Part shown: one piece after another, positions 53,980-62,855 of the stretch
How the letters are laid out: every line of letters starts with the position of its first letter
Numbering within the stretch: position 1 is the stretch's first letter
Assembly: GCF_022761035.1 (NCBI RefSeq)
Contig: NZ_JAKWJP010000006.1
Coordinates: 124,001 to 188,000 of the forward strand
Direction of reading: 5' to 3'
Length of the DNA: 64,000 bases
Source of the DNA: Microbacterium sp. SS28
Lineage (GTDB): Bacteria > Actinomycetota > Actinomycetes > Actinomycetales > Microbacteriaceae
Notes under the pieces: generated by a model
Told to the model about the DNA's origin: nothing
The model's input: only the letters and a program-made list of their open reading frames with translations
Database searches by the model: none
Position numbers and translations under genes: made by a program

Positions 53980-54381
53980 CTACGCGTCTCTGCGGCCCGC
54001 GACCTTCTTCTTGATGAACAGGGGCGGCAGCAGCCACGTCGCGATGGCCGTCACGAGCCACACGATGAGCGTTCCGATGATCCACGCGACGGGGCCGTCG
54101 ATGCCGATCCCGGCGGCGGGGATGAGCACGGCGACCAGCAGCGCGACGAACGTCGAGAGCAGGCCGATGCCGCCGACGAACGCCTCGGCGTGGCGGCGGG
54201 TGATCTTGAAGAACCACGGCGTGAGGATGCTCTGGAGGACGGCGAAGATCACGACGGCGACCAGGATGCCCCACCAGTCGTTCCAGTAGAGGGTGAACCC
54301 CTCGAGGATGAGGTCGGCCGCGATGAGTCCCACGAACGCGGAGACCAGGAAGATCGCCGCGCGGATGAGGAAAGTGATCAC
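53980..54381 (-). CDS. Four-helix membrane protein (phage holin-like DUF360 family)
   Basis: A 133-residue protein with four predicted membrane helices (about 4-22, 35-55, 70-92 and 98-118) and a basic C-terminus (FIKKKVAGRRDA). It fits the family named phage holin family/4-TMS (PF04020 type), which is widespread in chromosomes and usually not of phage origin; function is unknown. GTG at 54381 sits six bases after TAGCCT, so the message may be leaderless. Confidence 0.72.
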   Translation of the reverse strand: MITFLIRAAIFLVSAFVGLIAADLILEGFTLYWNDWWGILVAVVIFAVLQSILTPWFFKITRRHAEAFVGGIGLLSTFVALLVAVLIPAAGIGIDGPVAWIIGTLIVWLVTAIATWLLPPLFIKKKVAGRRDA

Positions 54382-54387
54382 GCGCTC

Positions 54388-54393
54388 AGGCTA
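54388..54393 (-). promoter_or_regulatory. -10 box TAGCCT, leaderless candidate for the holin-like gene
   Basis: TAGCCT on the minus strand is followed by six bases and the GTG start at 54381. No Shine-Dalgarno sequence is present. Confidence 0.4.
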
Positions 54394-54478
54394 GCGGCTC
54401 GCCCGCCGCTCCCACGGGAGCAGTGCGCCCAGGCGAGGCGTCGCTCCTCCTCGCGGGATGAGCCGCCTCGTCGTGCGC

Positions 54479-55555
54479 TCAGTCCCCGCCGAGGGCGGCG
54501 AGCCGCGCCTCTTCGTCGGTCTGGATCGCGGACTCGACGATGGGGCCGAGAGCGCCGTCCATGACCTGGTCGAGGTTGTACGCCTTGTAGCCTGTGCGGT
54601 GATCCGCGATGCGGTTCTCGGGGAAGTTGTACGTGCGGATGCGCTCCGAACGGTCCATGCCGCGGATCTGCGACCGGCGGGCATCGGATGCCGCGGCCTC
54701 GAGCTCTTCCTGCTGCTTCGCGAGGAGGCGCGCGCGCAGGACGCGCATGCCGGCCTCGCGGTTCTGCAGCTGGCTCTTCTCGTTCTGCATCGACACGACG
54801 ATGCCCGTCGGGACGTGCGTGATGCGCACGGCGGAGTCCGTCGTGTTGACCGACTGACCGCCCGGGCCGGAGGAGCGGAAGACGTCGATCTTGAGGTCGT
54901 TCGGATCGATCTGGATCTCTTCGGGCTCGTCGACCTCGGGGAAGACGAGCACGCCCGTCGTCGAGGTGTGGATGCGTCCCTGCGACTCGGTCGCGGGCAC
55001 GCGCTGCACGCGGTGGACGCCGCCCTCGTACTTGAGGTGCGCCCACACTCCCTGCGAGGGATCGCTCGACGAGCCCTTGATCGCGACCTGGACGTCCTTG
55101 TAGCCGCCGAGGTCGGACTCGTTGCGCTCGAGCAGCTCGGTCTTCCAGCCCATGGATGCCGCGTACTGGATGTACATCCGCAGGAGATCGGCCGCGAACA
55201 GCGCCGACTCGGCGCCGCCCTCGCCCTGCTTGATCTCCATGATGACGTCGCGCGCATCGTCGGGGTCACGCGGGATCAGGAGCCGCCGAAGCTTCTCCTG
55301 CGCGTGCGCGAGCTGCTCCTCGAGAACAGGCACCTCCTCGGCGAACGCGTCGTCCTCCTTCGCGAGCTCGCGCGCCGCCGCGAGGTCGTCGGACGCCGCG
55401 ACCCACGAGTCGTGGGCCGCGACGATCCGCGACAGCTCCGCGTAGCGGCGGTTGACGCGCTTGGCGCGGGAGGCGTCGGCGTGCACGGCGGGGTCGGAGA
55501 GTTCCTCCTGGACCGCTTTGTGCTCGTCGATCAGCGCCTTGACGGACTCGAACAC
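54479..55555 (-). CDS. prfA: Peptide chain release factor 1
   Basis: A 358-residue class I release factor for UAA and UAG. The codon-recognition PxT motif is in RVPATESQGRIHTST; the catalytic GGQ is in SSGPGGQSVNTTDSAVR. RF1, not RF2, because of the PAT sequence and length. GTG at 55555, 21 bases after rho, with GAGG upstream. prmC, which methylates its GGQ Gln, usually follows but is 4 kb away here. Confidence 0.96.
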   Translation of the reverse strand: MFESVKALIDEHKAVQEELSDPAVHADASRAKRVNRRYAELSRIVAAHDSWVAASDDLAAARELAKEDDAFAEEVPVLEEQLAHAQEKLRRLLIPRDPDDARDVIMEIKQGEGGAESALFAADLLRMYIQYAASMGWKTELLERNESDLGGYKDVQVAIKGSSSDPSQGVWAHLKYEGGVHRVQRVPATESQGRIHTSTTGVLVFPEVDEPEEIQIDPNDLKIDVFRSSGPGGQSVNTTDSAVRITHVPTGIVVSMQNEKSQLQNREAGMRVLRARLLAKQQEELEAAASDARRSQIRGMDRSERIRTYNFPENRIADHRTGYKAYNLDQVMDGALGPIVESAIQTDEEARLAALGGD

Positions 55556-55576
55556 TCGAGAGACCTCAGCAGGGTC

Positions 55577-57727
55577 TCAGCGGATGCTGTTGTCGTGCGC
55601 GTGGCTGTGCCCGCCGCCGGTGGGCGCCGGGATCGACTTCTGCATCTGCACGAGGAACTCGACGTTCGACTGCGTCTCCTTGAGCTTGCCGAGGACGACC
55701 TCGAGGGCCTGCTGCGGGTCGAGGCCCGCGAGGGCGCGACGCAGCTTCCACGTGATCTTGACCTCGTCGGCCGAGAGCAGCATCTCTTCGCGGCGGGTGC
55801 TCGACGCGTTCACGTCGACCGCCGGGAAGATGCGCTTGTCGGCGAGCTGGCGGCTGAGGCGCAGCTCGCTGTTGCCCGTGCCCTTGAACTCCTCGAAGAT
55901 GACGTCGTCCATCTTGGAGCCGGTCTCGACGAGCGCCGTCGCGAGGATCGTGAGCGATCCGCCGTTCTCGATGTTGCGCGCCGCGCCGAAGAAGCGCTTC
56001 GGCGGGTAGAGCGCCGAAGCGTCCACGCCGCCCGTCAGGACGCGACCAGAGGTCGGCGCCGAGATGTTGTAGGCGCGGCCGAGGCGCGTGATGGAGTCCA
56101 GCAGCACGACGACGTCGCGGCCGAGCTCGACGAGCCGCTTGGCGCGCTCGATGGCGAGCTCGGCGACCGTCGTGTGGTCTTCCGCGGGGCGGTCGAAGGT
56201 CGAGGCGATGACCTCGCCCTTCACGGTGCGCTGCATGTCGGTGACCTCTTCGGGGCGCTCGTCGACGAGCACGACCATGAGGTGGACCTCGGGGTTGTTG
56301 GTCGCGATGGCGTTCGCGATCTGCTGCAGGACGATCGTCTTGCCCGCCTTGGGCGGAGCGACGATGAGGCCGCGCTGACCCTTGCCGATCGGGGCGACGA
56401 GGTCGATGATCCGCTGCGTCAGCTTCTCCGGGGCCGTCTCGAGGCGCAGGCGGTCCTGCGGGTAGAGCGGCGTGAGCTTGCCGAACTCGACTCGGGTCGC
56501 GGCATCCTCGACCGAGAGGCCGTTGACGGCATCGACCTTGACGAGAGCGTTGTACTTCTGACGGCTCGACTGCTCGCCCTCACGGGGCTGCTTGATCGAG
56601 CCGACGACGGCGTCGCCCTTGCGCAGGTTGTACTTCTTGACCTGGCCGAGCGAGACGTAGACGTCGCTCGTGCCGGGCAGGTAGCCCGTCGTGCGCACGA
56701 AGGCGTAGTTGTCGAGCACGTCGAGGATGCCCGCGATCGGGACGAGGACGTCGTCCTCGCCGATCTCGGTCTCGAACTCGTCGGCCGGGCCCTGACCGCG
56801 GCGCTTGTTGCGCTGACGGTTGCGGGCGTTGCCGGACGCCGAGTCGTCGTCCTGCTCGGTCTGCTGTGCGGCGCCCTGGGGCTGACCGCCCTGTGCCTGA
56901 GCACCCTGCTGGCCGCCCTGCGGGGGCGCCTGCGGCTGGCCGTTCCCGTTCTGCGCGTTCTGGCCGTTCTGGGCGTTCTGCCCGTTCTGGGCCTGACCGC
57001 GGCTGCGGCTGCGGCTGCGTGAGCGGCTGCGCGAGCGGGACGGGGTCTCGTCGCCGGAGTCGGCACCGGATGCCTCGCCCTCGGCGCTCTGCTCCGCATC
57101 CTCGGCGGGGGCGCTGTCGGCGGTCTCGGCGGGCGACTCGTCGGCGACGGCCTCGACCGGCGCGTCGGCCGTCTCGGCGGGCTGCTCCGTCGCGGGCGCC
57201 TCGACGGCGGGCGCCTCGGCGACCTCCGCGGCAGGGGCCTCCGCGGCAGGGGCCTCCGCGGCAGGGGCCTCGGCGGCGGGGACGTCGGTGCTCTTGGCAC
57301 GACGCGGCGCACGCTTGCGCGGGGCACGCGCGGGCGGCGCGGCCTCGACCGGCGCCTCGACCGGCGCAGGCTCTTCAGCGGGCGCGACAGCCTCGGGGGC
57401 TGCCTCGACGGGCGCCTCGGCAACGGGCGCCTCGGCGGGGGCCTCATCGGCGGGCGCGTCCTGCGCAGGAGTCTCCTCGACGGGCGCCTCGGCGACGAGC
57501 GCCTCCGCGACGGCGGGCTCCTCAGCGGGAGCCTCCTCGATGATGGGCTCCTCAGCCGGCGCCTCGTCGGCGGGGGCGGCTTCGGACTCGGCCGGGGCGG
57601 CCTCGGACTCGACGTGCTGGTTCTCGGCGACGACGTCGCCGGTCACGGCCTCCTCTGTGCCTTCGGGCGCTTCGGTGCGCTCGTCGGACGATGAGTCGAC
57701 AGTGTGGATCTCGGAGATGGACTCCAC
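55577..57727 (-). CDS. rho: Transcription termination factor Rho with long low-complexity N-terminal insertion
   Basis: A 716-residue hexameric RNA helicase that terminates transcription. The conserved half starts near residue 320 (DDVLVPIAGILDVLDNYAF, RNA-binding cold-shock fold), with Walker A APPKAGKT at about 457-464, and the LVDERPEEVTDMQ and VLLDSITRLGRAYN segments. The first 310 residues are Ala/Glu/Pro-rich, then a short Ser-Arg repeat and a Gly-Gln-Asn-rich stretch. Such inserts are typical of actinobacterial Rho. GTG at 57727 behind AAGGGAG. A 179-base leader separates it from thrB. Confidence 0.95.
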   Translation of the reverse strand: MESISEIHTVDSSSDERTEAPEGTEEAVTGDVVAENQHVESEAAPAESEAAPADEAPAEEPIIEEAPAEEPAVAEALVAEAPVEETPAQDAPADEAPAEAPVAEAPVEAAPEAVAPAEEPAPVEAPVEAAPPARAPRKRAPRRAKSTDVPAAEAPAAEAPAAEAPAAEVAEAPAVEAPATEQPAETADAPVEAVADESPAETADSAPAEDAEQSAEGEASGADSGDETPSRSRSRSRSRSRSRGQAQNGQNAQNGQNAQNGNGQPQAPPQGGQQGAQAQGGQPQGAAQQTEQDDDSASGNARNRQRNKRRGQGPADEFETEIGEDDVLVPIAGILDVLDNYAFVRTTGYLPGTSDVYVSLGQVKKYNLRKGDAVVGSIKQPREGEQSSRQKYNALVKVDAVNGLSVEDAATRVEFGKLTPLYPQDRLRLETAPEKLTQRIIDLVAPIGKGQRGLIVAPPKAGKTIVLQQIANAIATNNPEVHLMVVLVDERPEEVTDMQRTVKGEVIASTFDRPAEDHTTVAELAIERAKRLVELGRDVVVLLDSITRLGRAYNISAPTSGRVLTGGVDASALYPPKRFFGAARNIENGGSLTILATALVETGSKMDDVIFEEFKGTGNSELRLSRQLADKRIFPAVDVNASSTRREEMLLSADEVKITWKLRRALAGLDPQQALEVVLGKLKETQSNVEFLVQMQKSIPAPTGGGHSHAHDNSIR

Positions 57728-57906
57728 GAGTTCTCCCTTGTGAAACGAATGGACATGCACGAACGCACAGTCACAGCGCGTGGCAGGAGACTGCCCGCGC
57801 GTACCCCTGCGAACTGCTCAGAGACCGGAAGGCTTCTCAGCGCTCGGATGGGGCGGGGGGTGTGCCAGGGTTTCGCAGATTTGCGACGGAGGCCAGATTC
57901 ACGTGC

Positions 57907-58860
57907 TTACGTGGAACCCTCCGCGTACTCCCTCACTGTACCACCCTTGACATCGACGGCGAGCATGAGGGCGTCCCACGGGGTGTCGGTCGCGGCCTCG
58001 GCGACGCGGGCCGCCTCGAGGCGCTGACCGGGCCCGTCGGCGAGCACGAGCACGCTGGGACCGGCGCCCGAGACGACGGCCGCGAACCCGTGTTCGCGCA
58101 GCGTGCGCACGAGCCGATCGGTGTCGGGCATCGCCTGCGCGCGGTAGTTCTGGTGCAGCTTGTCCTCGGTCGCCGCGAGCAGCAGCTCGGGGCTCTGCGT
58201 GAGGGCCGCGATCAGCAGCGCCGAGCGCGAGACGTTGAAGACGGCGTCCTCGCGCGGCACCTGCAGGGGCTGCAGGCTGCGGGCGAGCTCGGTCGACATC
58301 GTGAACTCGGGCACGAACACGAGCGGCGAGACCCCGCGGTGCACCGCGAGCTTCTTGTGCTGCGGACCGGTCTCGTCCATCCACGCGATCGTGAGGCCGC
58401 CGAACAGGGCGGGCGCGACGTTGTCGGGGTGCCCCTCGAGCTCGGTCGCGAGGCTCAGCAGCGTCTCGTCGCCGAGGACGACGTCCCCTTCCAGCAGGCC
58501 CTTCGCCGCGAGCAGGCCGGAGACGACCGCCGCACCCGACGAGCCCATCCCCCGCCCGTGGCGGATGACGTTGCGCGCCTGCAGCCGCAGTCCCGGCATC
58601 CGTCGCCCTGCCGCCTCGAACGCGTACGCGATCGAGCGCACGACGAGGTTGGAGGAGTCGCGGGGAACGTCGTCGGCACCCTCGCCCGCGACCTCGATCT
58701 CGAGGCCCCCGTGGTCGAGCGCTGTCACGACGAGCTCGTCGTAGACGCTCAGCGCGAGGCCGAGGGTGTCGAAGCCGGGACCGAGGTTGGCGCTCGTCGC
58801 CGGCACGCGCACGACGACGGAGCGCCCAGCGGGCACCGTCGAGGCCGCGGCTGCGCTCAC
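57907..58860 (-). CDS. thrB: Homoserine kinase
   Basis: A 317-residue GHMP-family kinase that phosphorylates homoserine for threonine synthesis. The N-terminal VPATSANLGPGFDTLGLALS and the ATP loop GRGMGSSGAAVVSGLLA near 90 are signature segments; SGAGPSVLVLADG is the GHMP motif 3. GTG at 58860 overlaps the thrC stop by four bases (GTGA). Last of the hom-thrC-thrB operon. A short stem-loop, CACGT-AAGC-ACGTG, contains its stop codon. Confidence 0.95.
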   Translation of the reverse strand: MSAAAASTVPAGRSVVVRVPATSANLGPGFDTLGLALSVYDELVVTALDHGGLEIEVAGEGADDVPRDSSNLVVRSIAYAFEAAGRRMPGLRLQARNVIRHGRGMGSSGAAVVSGLLAAKGLLEGDVVLGDETLLSLATELEGHPDNVAPALFGGLTIAWMDETGPQHKKLAVHRGVSPLVFVPEFTMSTELARSLQPLQVPREDAVFNVSRSALLIAALTQSPELLLAATEDKLHQNYRAQAMPDTDRLVRTLREHGFAAVVSGAGPSVLVLADGPGQRLEAARVAEAATDTPWDALMLAVDVKGGTVREYAEGST

Positions 58861-59945
58861 GCGGTGGCCTCGGCGCGGGCGAGTCCGAGCACGGACGCCA
58901 CCTCCGACGTCGCGGCGTCGACGACCGTGGGCTCGACCTTCGAGCCGTCGGCGTTGCGCAGGGCCCACTGCGGGTCCTTGAGGCCGTGGCCCGTGACCGT
59001 CAGGACGACGCGCGCGCCAGGCGTGACGACACCGGCCTCGACGCGGTCGAGGAGGCCCGCGACGCTGATCGCGGATGCGGGCTCGACGAAGATGCCGACC
59101 TCGCCCGCCAGCAGCTTCTGCGCCGCCAGGATGCGGTCGTCGTCGATGGCGCCGAAGTAGCCGTCGGTCGCGGCACGCGCCTCGAGGGCGAGGTCCCACG
59201 ACGCGGGGTTGCCGATGCGGATCGCGCTCGCGACCGTCTCGGGGTTCTTGACGACCTCGCCGCGCACGAGCGGCGCCGATCCCTCGGCCTGGAAGCCGAA
59301 CATCCGCGGGATGCGGGTAGAGACGCCGCCCTCGTTCTCCTCGCGGTAGCCGCGCGTGTACGCCGTGTAGTTGCCGGCATTGCCGACCGGGATGAAGTGG
59401 AAGTCGGGCGCGTCGCCGAGCTGCTCGACGATCTCGTACGCCGCCGTCTTCTGGCCGTCGATGCGGTCGGGGTTGACCGAGTTGACGAGGTGCACGGGGT
59501 AGCTCTCGGCGAGCTCGCGCGCGATCTCGAGGCAGTCGTCGAAGTTGCCGCGGACCTGGATGAGGCGTCCGTTGTGCGCGACGGCCTGGCTGAGCTTGCC
59601 CATCGCGATCTTGCCCTCGGGCACGAGGACGGCCGCCGTGATGCCGGCGTGCGCCGCGTACGCGGCGGCCGAGGCGGAGGTGTTGCCCGTCGAGGCGCAG
59701 ATGATCGCCTTCGCACCGTGCTCGATCGCGCGGGAGACCGCGACTGTCATGCCGCGGTCCTTGAACGAGCCCGTCGGGTTCATGCCCTCGAACTTCACCC
59801 AGACGTCGGCGCCCGTGCGCCGCGAGAGTGCCGGAGCCGGAAGCAGGGGCGTGCCGCCCTCGCCGAGGGTCACGACGGTCGAGGTGTCCGTGACGCCCAG
59901 TCGATCGGCGTACTCGCGGAGGACTCCGCGCCAGACGTGTGCCAT
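58857..59945 (-). CDS. thrC: Threonine synthase
   Basis: A 362-residue PLP enzyme that converts O-phosphohomoserine to threonine. The PLP lysine is Lys62 (PTGSFKDRGM); ASTGNTSASAAAYAA and PVGNAGNYTAYTRGY are conserved segments. Short, bacterial/actinobacterial form. ATG at 59945 is one base after the hom stop; its stop overlaps thrB. Confidence 0.96.
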   Translation of the reverse strand: MAHVWRGVLREYADRLGVTDTSTVVTLGEGGTPLLPAPALSRRTGADVWVKFEGMNPTGSFKDRGMTVAVSRAIEHGAKAIICASTGNTSASAAAYAAHAGITAAVLVPEGKIAMGKLSQAVAHNGRLIQVRGNFDDCLEIARELAESYPVHLVNSVNPDRIDGQKTAAYEIVEQLGDAPDFHFIPVGNAGNYTAYTRGYREENEGGVSTRIPRMFGFQAEGSAPLVRGEVVKNPETVASAIRIGNPASWDLALEARAATDGYFGAIDDDRILAAQKLLAGEVGIFVEPASAISVAGLLDRVEAGVVTPGARVVLTVTGHGLKDPQWALRNADGSKVEPTVVDAATSEVASVLGLARAEATA

Positions 59946-59946
59946 G

Positions 59947-61260
59947 TCAGTCTCCTTCTACCCGCAGGACCGAGACGACGCGCTCGACGACGCCGCTCGC
60001 GGCGAGCCGATCGACGGTCTCGCTGAGGTCCTGTTCCAGTGCCTTGTGTGTTCCGATGACGAGGCGGGCGACGCCCGGCTCTCCGTTGCCTTCGTGGACG
60101 ACCGTCTGCTCGACTGTCGCAATCGAGACGCGGCCTTCGCTCAGGATGCCGGCGACCGTCGCGAGCACGCCGGGCTCGTCGTCCACCTCGAGAGTGATCT
60201 GGTAGCGCGTCGTGACGCGGCCGACCTCGACGATCGGCAGGTTCGCGCGCGTCGACTCGCCGACCCCCACGCCGCCGGCGATGTGCCGGCGGGCGGCCGA
60301 GACGACGTCGCCGAGCACGGCGGAGGCCGTCTGCACGCCGCCCGCACCCGCACCGTAGAACATGAGGTTGCCCGCGGCCTCGGCCTGCACGAACACGGCG
60401 TTGTTGGCGCCGTGGACGCTCGCGAGCGGGTGCGCACGGTCGATGAGCGCCGGGTAGACGCGGACCGAGATCGACTCGCCCGCGTCGTCCGTGAGCCGCT
60501 CGCACACGGCGAGCAGCTTGATGACGTAGCCCGCGTGGCGCGCGGCATCCATCATCGCCTTGTCGATGCTCGTGATGCCCTCGCGGTGCACGGCCTCGAG
60601 CGGAACCGTCGTGTGGAACGCGAGGCTCGCGAGGATCGCGGCCTTCTGCGCCGCGTCGTAGCCCTCGACGTCCGCCGTCGGGTCGGCCTCGGCGTAGCCC
60701 AGGCGCTGCGCGTCGGCGAGCACGTCGGCGAAGTCGGCGCCCTCGGTGTCCATGCGGTCGAGGATGTAGTTCGTCGTGCCGTTGACGATACCCATGATCC
60801 GCTGCACGCGGTCGCCCGCGAGCGAGTCGCGCAGGGGCCGGATGATCGGGATGGCGCCGGCGGCGGCGGCCTCGTAGTACACCTGCGCGCCGACCTGGTC
60901 GGCGGCGTCGAAGATCTCGGGGCCGTGGGTCGCGAGCAGGGCCTTGTTCGCCGTCACGACGTCGGCGCCGGAGTTGATCGCCTGGTGGACGTAGGCGCGC
61001 GCGGGCTCGATGCCGCCCATCAACTCGATCACGATGTCGGCGCCCACGATGAGCGGCTCGGCGTCGGTCGTGAACAGCTCGCGCGGCAAGTCGACGTCGC
61101 GCGGCGCGTCGACGTCGCGCACGGCGATCCCGACGAGCTCGAGCGTCGCGCCCGCACGATCGGCGAGCTCGGGACCGTGACGCAGCAGCAGGGACGCGAC
61201 CTGCGAGCCGACGGCGCCGGCTCCCAGCAGCGCGACGCGAAGGCGACGGTAATCGGTCAC
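59947..61260 (-). CDS. hom: Homoserine dehydrogenase
   Basis: A 437-residue enzyme that reduces aspartate semialdehyde to homoserine. The NAD(P) motif LLGAGAVGSQVA (residues 11-22), the catalytic segment YYEAAAAGAIPIIRPL and NGTTNYILDRM are present, and the C-terminal ACT domain (about 355-430, QITLEVDDEPGVLATVAGIL) indicates feedback control by threonine. GTG at 61260 overlaps the lysA stop by four bases (GTGA), so lysA-hom-thrC-thrB is one coupled operon. Confidence 0.96.
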   Translation of the reverse strand: MTDYRRLRVALLGAGAVGSQVASLLLRHGPELADRAGATLELVGIAVRDVDAPRDVDLPRELFTTDAEPLIVGADIVIELMGGIEPARAYVHQAINSGADVVTANKALLATHGPEIFDAADQVGAQVYYEAAAAGAIPIIRPLRDSLAGDRVQRIMGIVNGTTNYILDRMDTEGADFADVLADAQRLGYAEADPTADVEGYDAAQKAAILASLAFHTTVPLEAVHREGITSIDKAMMDAARHAGYVIKLLAVCERLTDDAGESISVRVYPALIDRAHPLASVHGANNAVFVQAEAAGNLMFYGAGAGGVQTASAVLGDVVSAARRHIAGGVGVGESTRANLPIVEVGRVTTRYQITLEVDDEPGVLATVAGILSEGRVSIATVEQTVVHEGNGEPGVARLVIGTHKALEQDLSETVDRLAASGVVERVVSVLRVEGD

Positions 61261-62696
61261 TTCGACCGCCCCTCACTCGATCCAGGCATGCGGTTCCCTT
61301 CCGTGGTGGCGGCGAGCCCCGCATCGCGCGCGAGCAGGTCGTCGACCGTCTCGCGGCGCACGATGACACGGGCCTCTCCCCCGCGCAGCGCCACGACGGG
61401 CGGGCGGGGGACGTGGTTGTAGTTGTTCGACAGCGAGAAGCAGTAGGCGCCCGTCGCGGGAACGGCGAGCAGATCGCCGGGGGCGACGTCGGCGGGCAGG
61501 TACTCGGCGTCCACGACGATGTCGCCCGCCTCGCAGTGTCTTCCGACGACGCGCGCGAGGGCGGGCTCGGCGTCGCTCACGCGCGACGCGAGACGCGCCG
61601 AGTACTGCGCGCCGTAGAGCGCGGGACGCGCGTTGTCGCTCATGCCCCCGTCGACGCTCACGTAGAGGCGCGTGAGCGTCTCGTCGACCGTGACGGGCTT
61701 GACGGTGCCGACCTCGTAGAGCGTGACGCCGGCGCGCCCGACGATCGCGCGTCCCGGCTCGAACGCGAGATTCGGCACCGGGATGCCGCGCACGTCGCAC
61801 TCCTGGGCGACGGCTTCGACGATGCCCGCCGCGAGCTCTTCGATCGGCGTGGGATCGTCGCTCGCGACGTACGCGATGCCGAATCCGCCGCCGAGATTGA
61901 GGACCGGGATGTCGCCGCCCGCGAGAAGCTCGGCGTGCAGCTCGACGACGCGGGCGGCCGACTCGCGGAACCCCGCCGTGCCGAAGATCTGCGAGCCGAT
62001 GTGGCAGTGCAGCCCGACGAAGTGCAGGCCGTCGATCTCGCGGATGCGGGCGACGGCGGCCGCGGCATCCTCCAGCGCGAAGCCGAACTTCTGGTCCTCG
62101 TGCGCTGTCGCGAGGAAGTCGTGCGTCTCGGCGTGCACGCCGCTGTTGACGCGGACGAGCACCGCCTGCGTCGCGTCGAGGCGCTCGACGATCGCCGCGA
62201 GGCGCTCGAGCTCGATCCAGCTGTCGATCACGATCGAGCCGACGCCCACCTCGACGGCGCGCTCGAGCTCGGCGACGCTTTTGTTGTTGCCGTGGAACCC
62301 GATCCGTGACGGGTCGGCGCCCGCCGCGAGTGCGACGGCGAGCTCGCCGCCCGTGCAGACGTCGACCGCGAGACCCTCGTCGGTGACCCAGCGCACGACC
62401 TCGCTCGAGAGGAACGCCTTGCCCGCGTAATAGACCCGCGCCTGCGCGCGCTGCACGGCGGCCGCGGCGCGGAACGCCTCGAGCGCGCGGCGCGCGTGCG
62501 CGCGGACCTCGTCCTCGTCGAGGACATAGAGAGGCGTTCCGAAGCGATCGCGCAGCGCGGTCGCATCGATGCCGCCGAGACGCAGCACTCCGTGCTCGTC
62601 GCGGTCGGCGCCGGTGGGCCAGACGCCTGCGGCGAGGTCGTTCGCATCGACCGGGGCGGGCGGGAGGTCGACTCGGCTCGACGGGGCGGCGGACAC
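61257..62696 (-). CDS. lysA: Diaminopimelate decarboxylase
   Basis: A 479-residue PLP enzyme of fold type III that makes L-lysine from meso-diaminopimelate. The PLP lysine is Lys93 (RVYYAGKAFLS); DVCTGGELAVAL, LHCHIGSQIF and FEPGRAIVG are conserved. I chose GTG at 62696 because it gives the usual actinobacterial length; a GTG at 62777 with a TAGACT -10 box (62796-62801) is also in frame and would add 27 residues. First of the lysA-hom-thrC-thrB unit. Confidence 0.94.
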   Translation of the reverse strand: MSAAPSSRVDLPPAPVDANDLAAGVWPTGADRDEHGVLRLGGIDATALRDRFGTPLYVLDEDEVRAHARRALEAFRAAAAVQRAQARVYYAGKAFLSSEVVRWVTDEGLAVDVCTGGELAVALAAGADPSRIGFHGNNKSVAELERAVEVGVGSIVIDSWIELERLAAIVERLDATQAVLVRVNSGVHAETHDFLATAHEDQKFGFALEDAAAAVARIREIDGLHFVGLHCHIGSQIFGTAGFRESAARVVELHAELLAGGDIPVLNLGGGFGIAYVASDDPTPIEELAAGIVEAVAQECDVRGIPVPNLAFEPGRAIVGRAGVTLYEVGTVKPVTVDETLTRLYVSVDGGMSDNARPALYGAQYSARLASRVSDAEPALARVVGRHCEAGDIVVDAEYLPADVAPGDLLAVPATGAYCFSLSNNYNHVPRPPVVALRGGEARVIVRRETVDDLLARDAGLAATTEGNRMPGSSEGRSK

Positions 62697-62855
62697 GGGT
62701 GGGACCAATCGGTGGGGGCTTCGACGCGACGCCGTCCGGTGCGGACCGGCGGCGGATGCCGCGGCCGGATGACTCACGCGCCGGGCAGTCCTTGCAGTCT
62801 AGGGCACGGAGTATGCCGGTCCCGGCCTACGCCGGCAGTGGGGCAACGGGTGCGC

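Noticed and set aside
53980..54381. Evidence of a prophage from the holin-like protein
   Set aside because: No endolysin, integrase, terminase or structural phage gene is near; this family is common in normal chromosomes.
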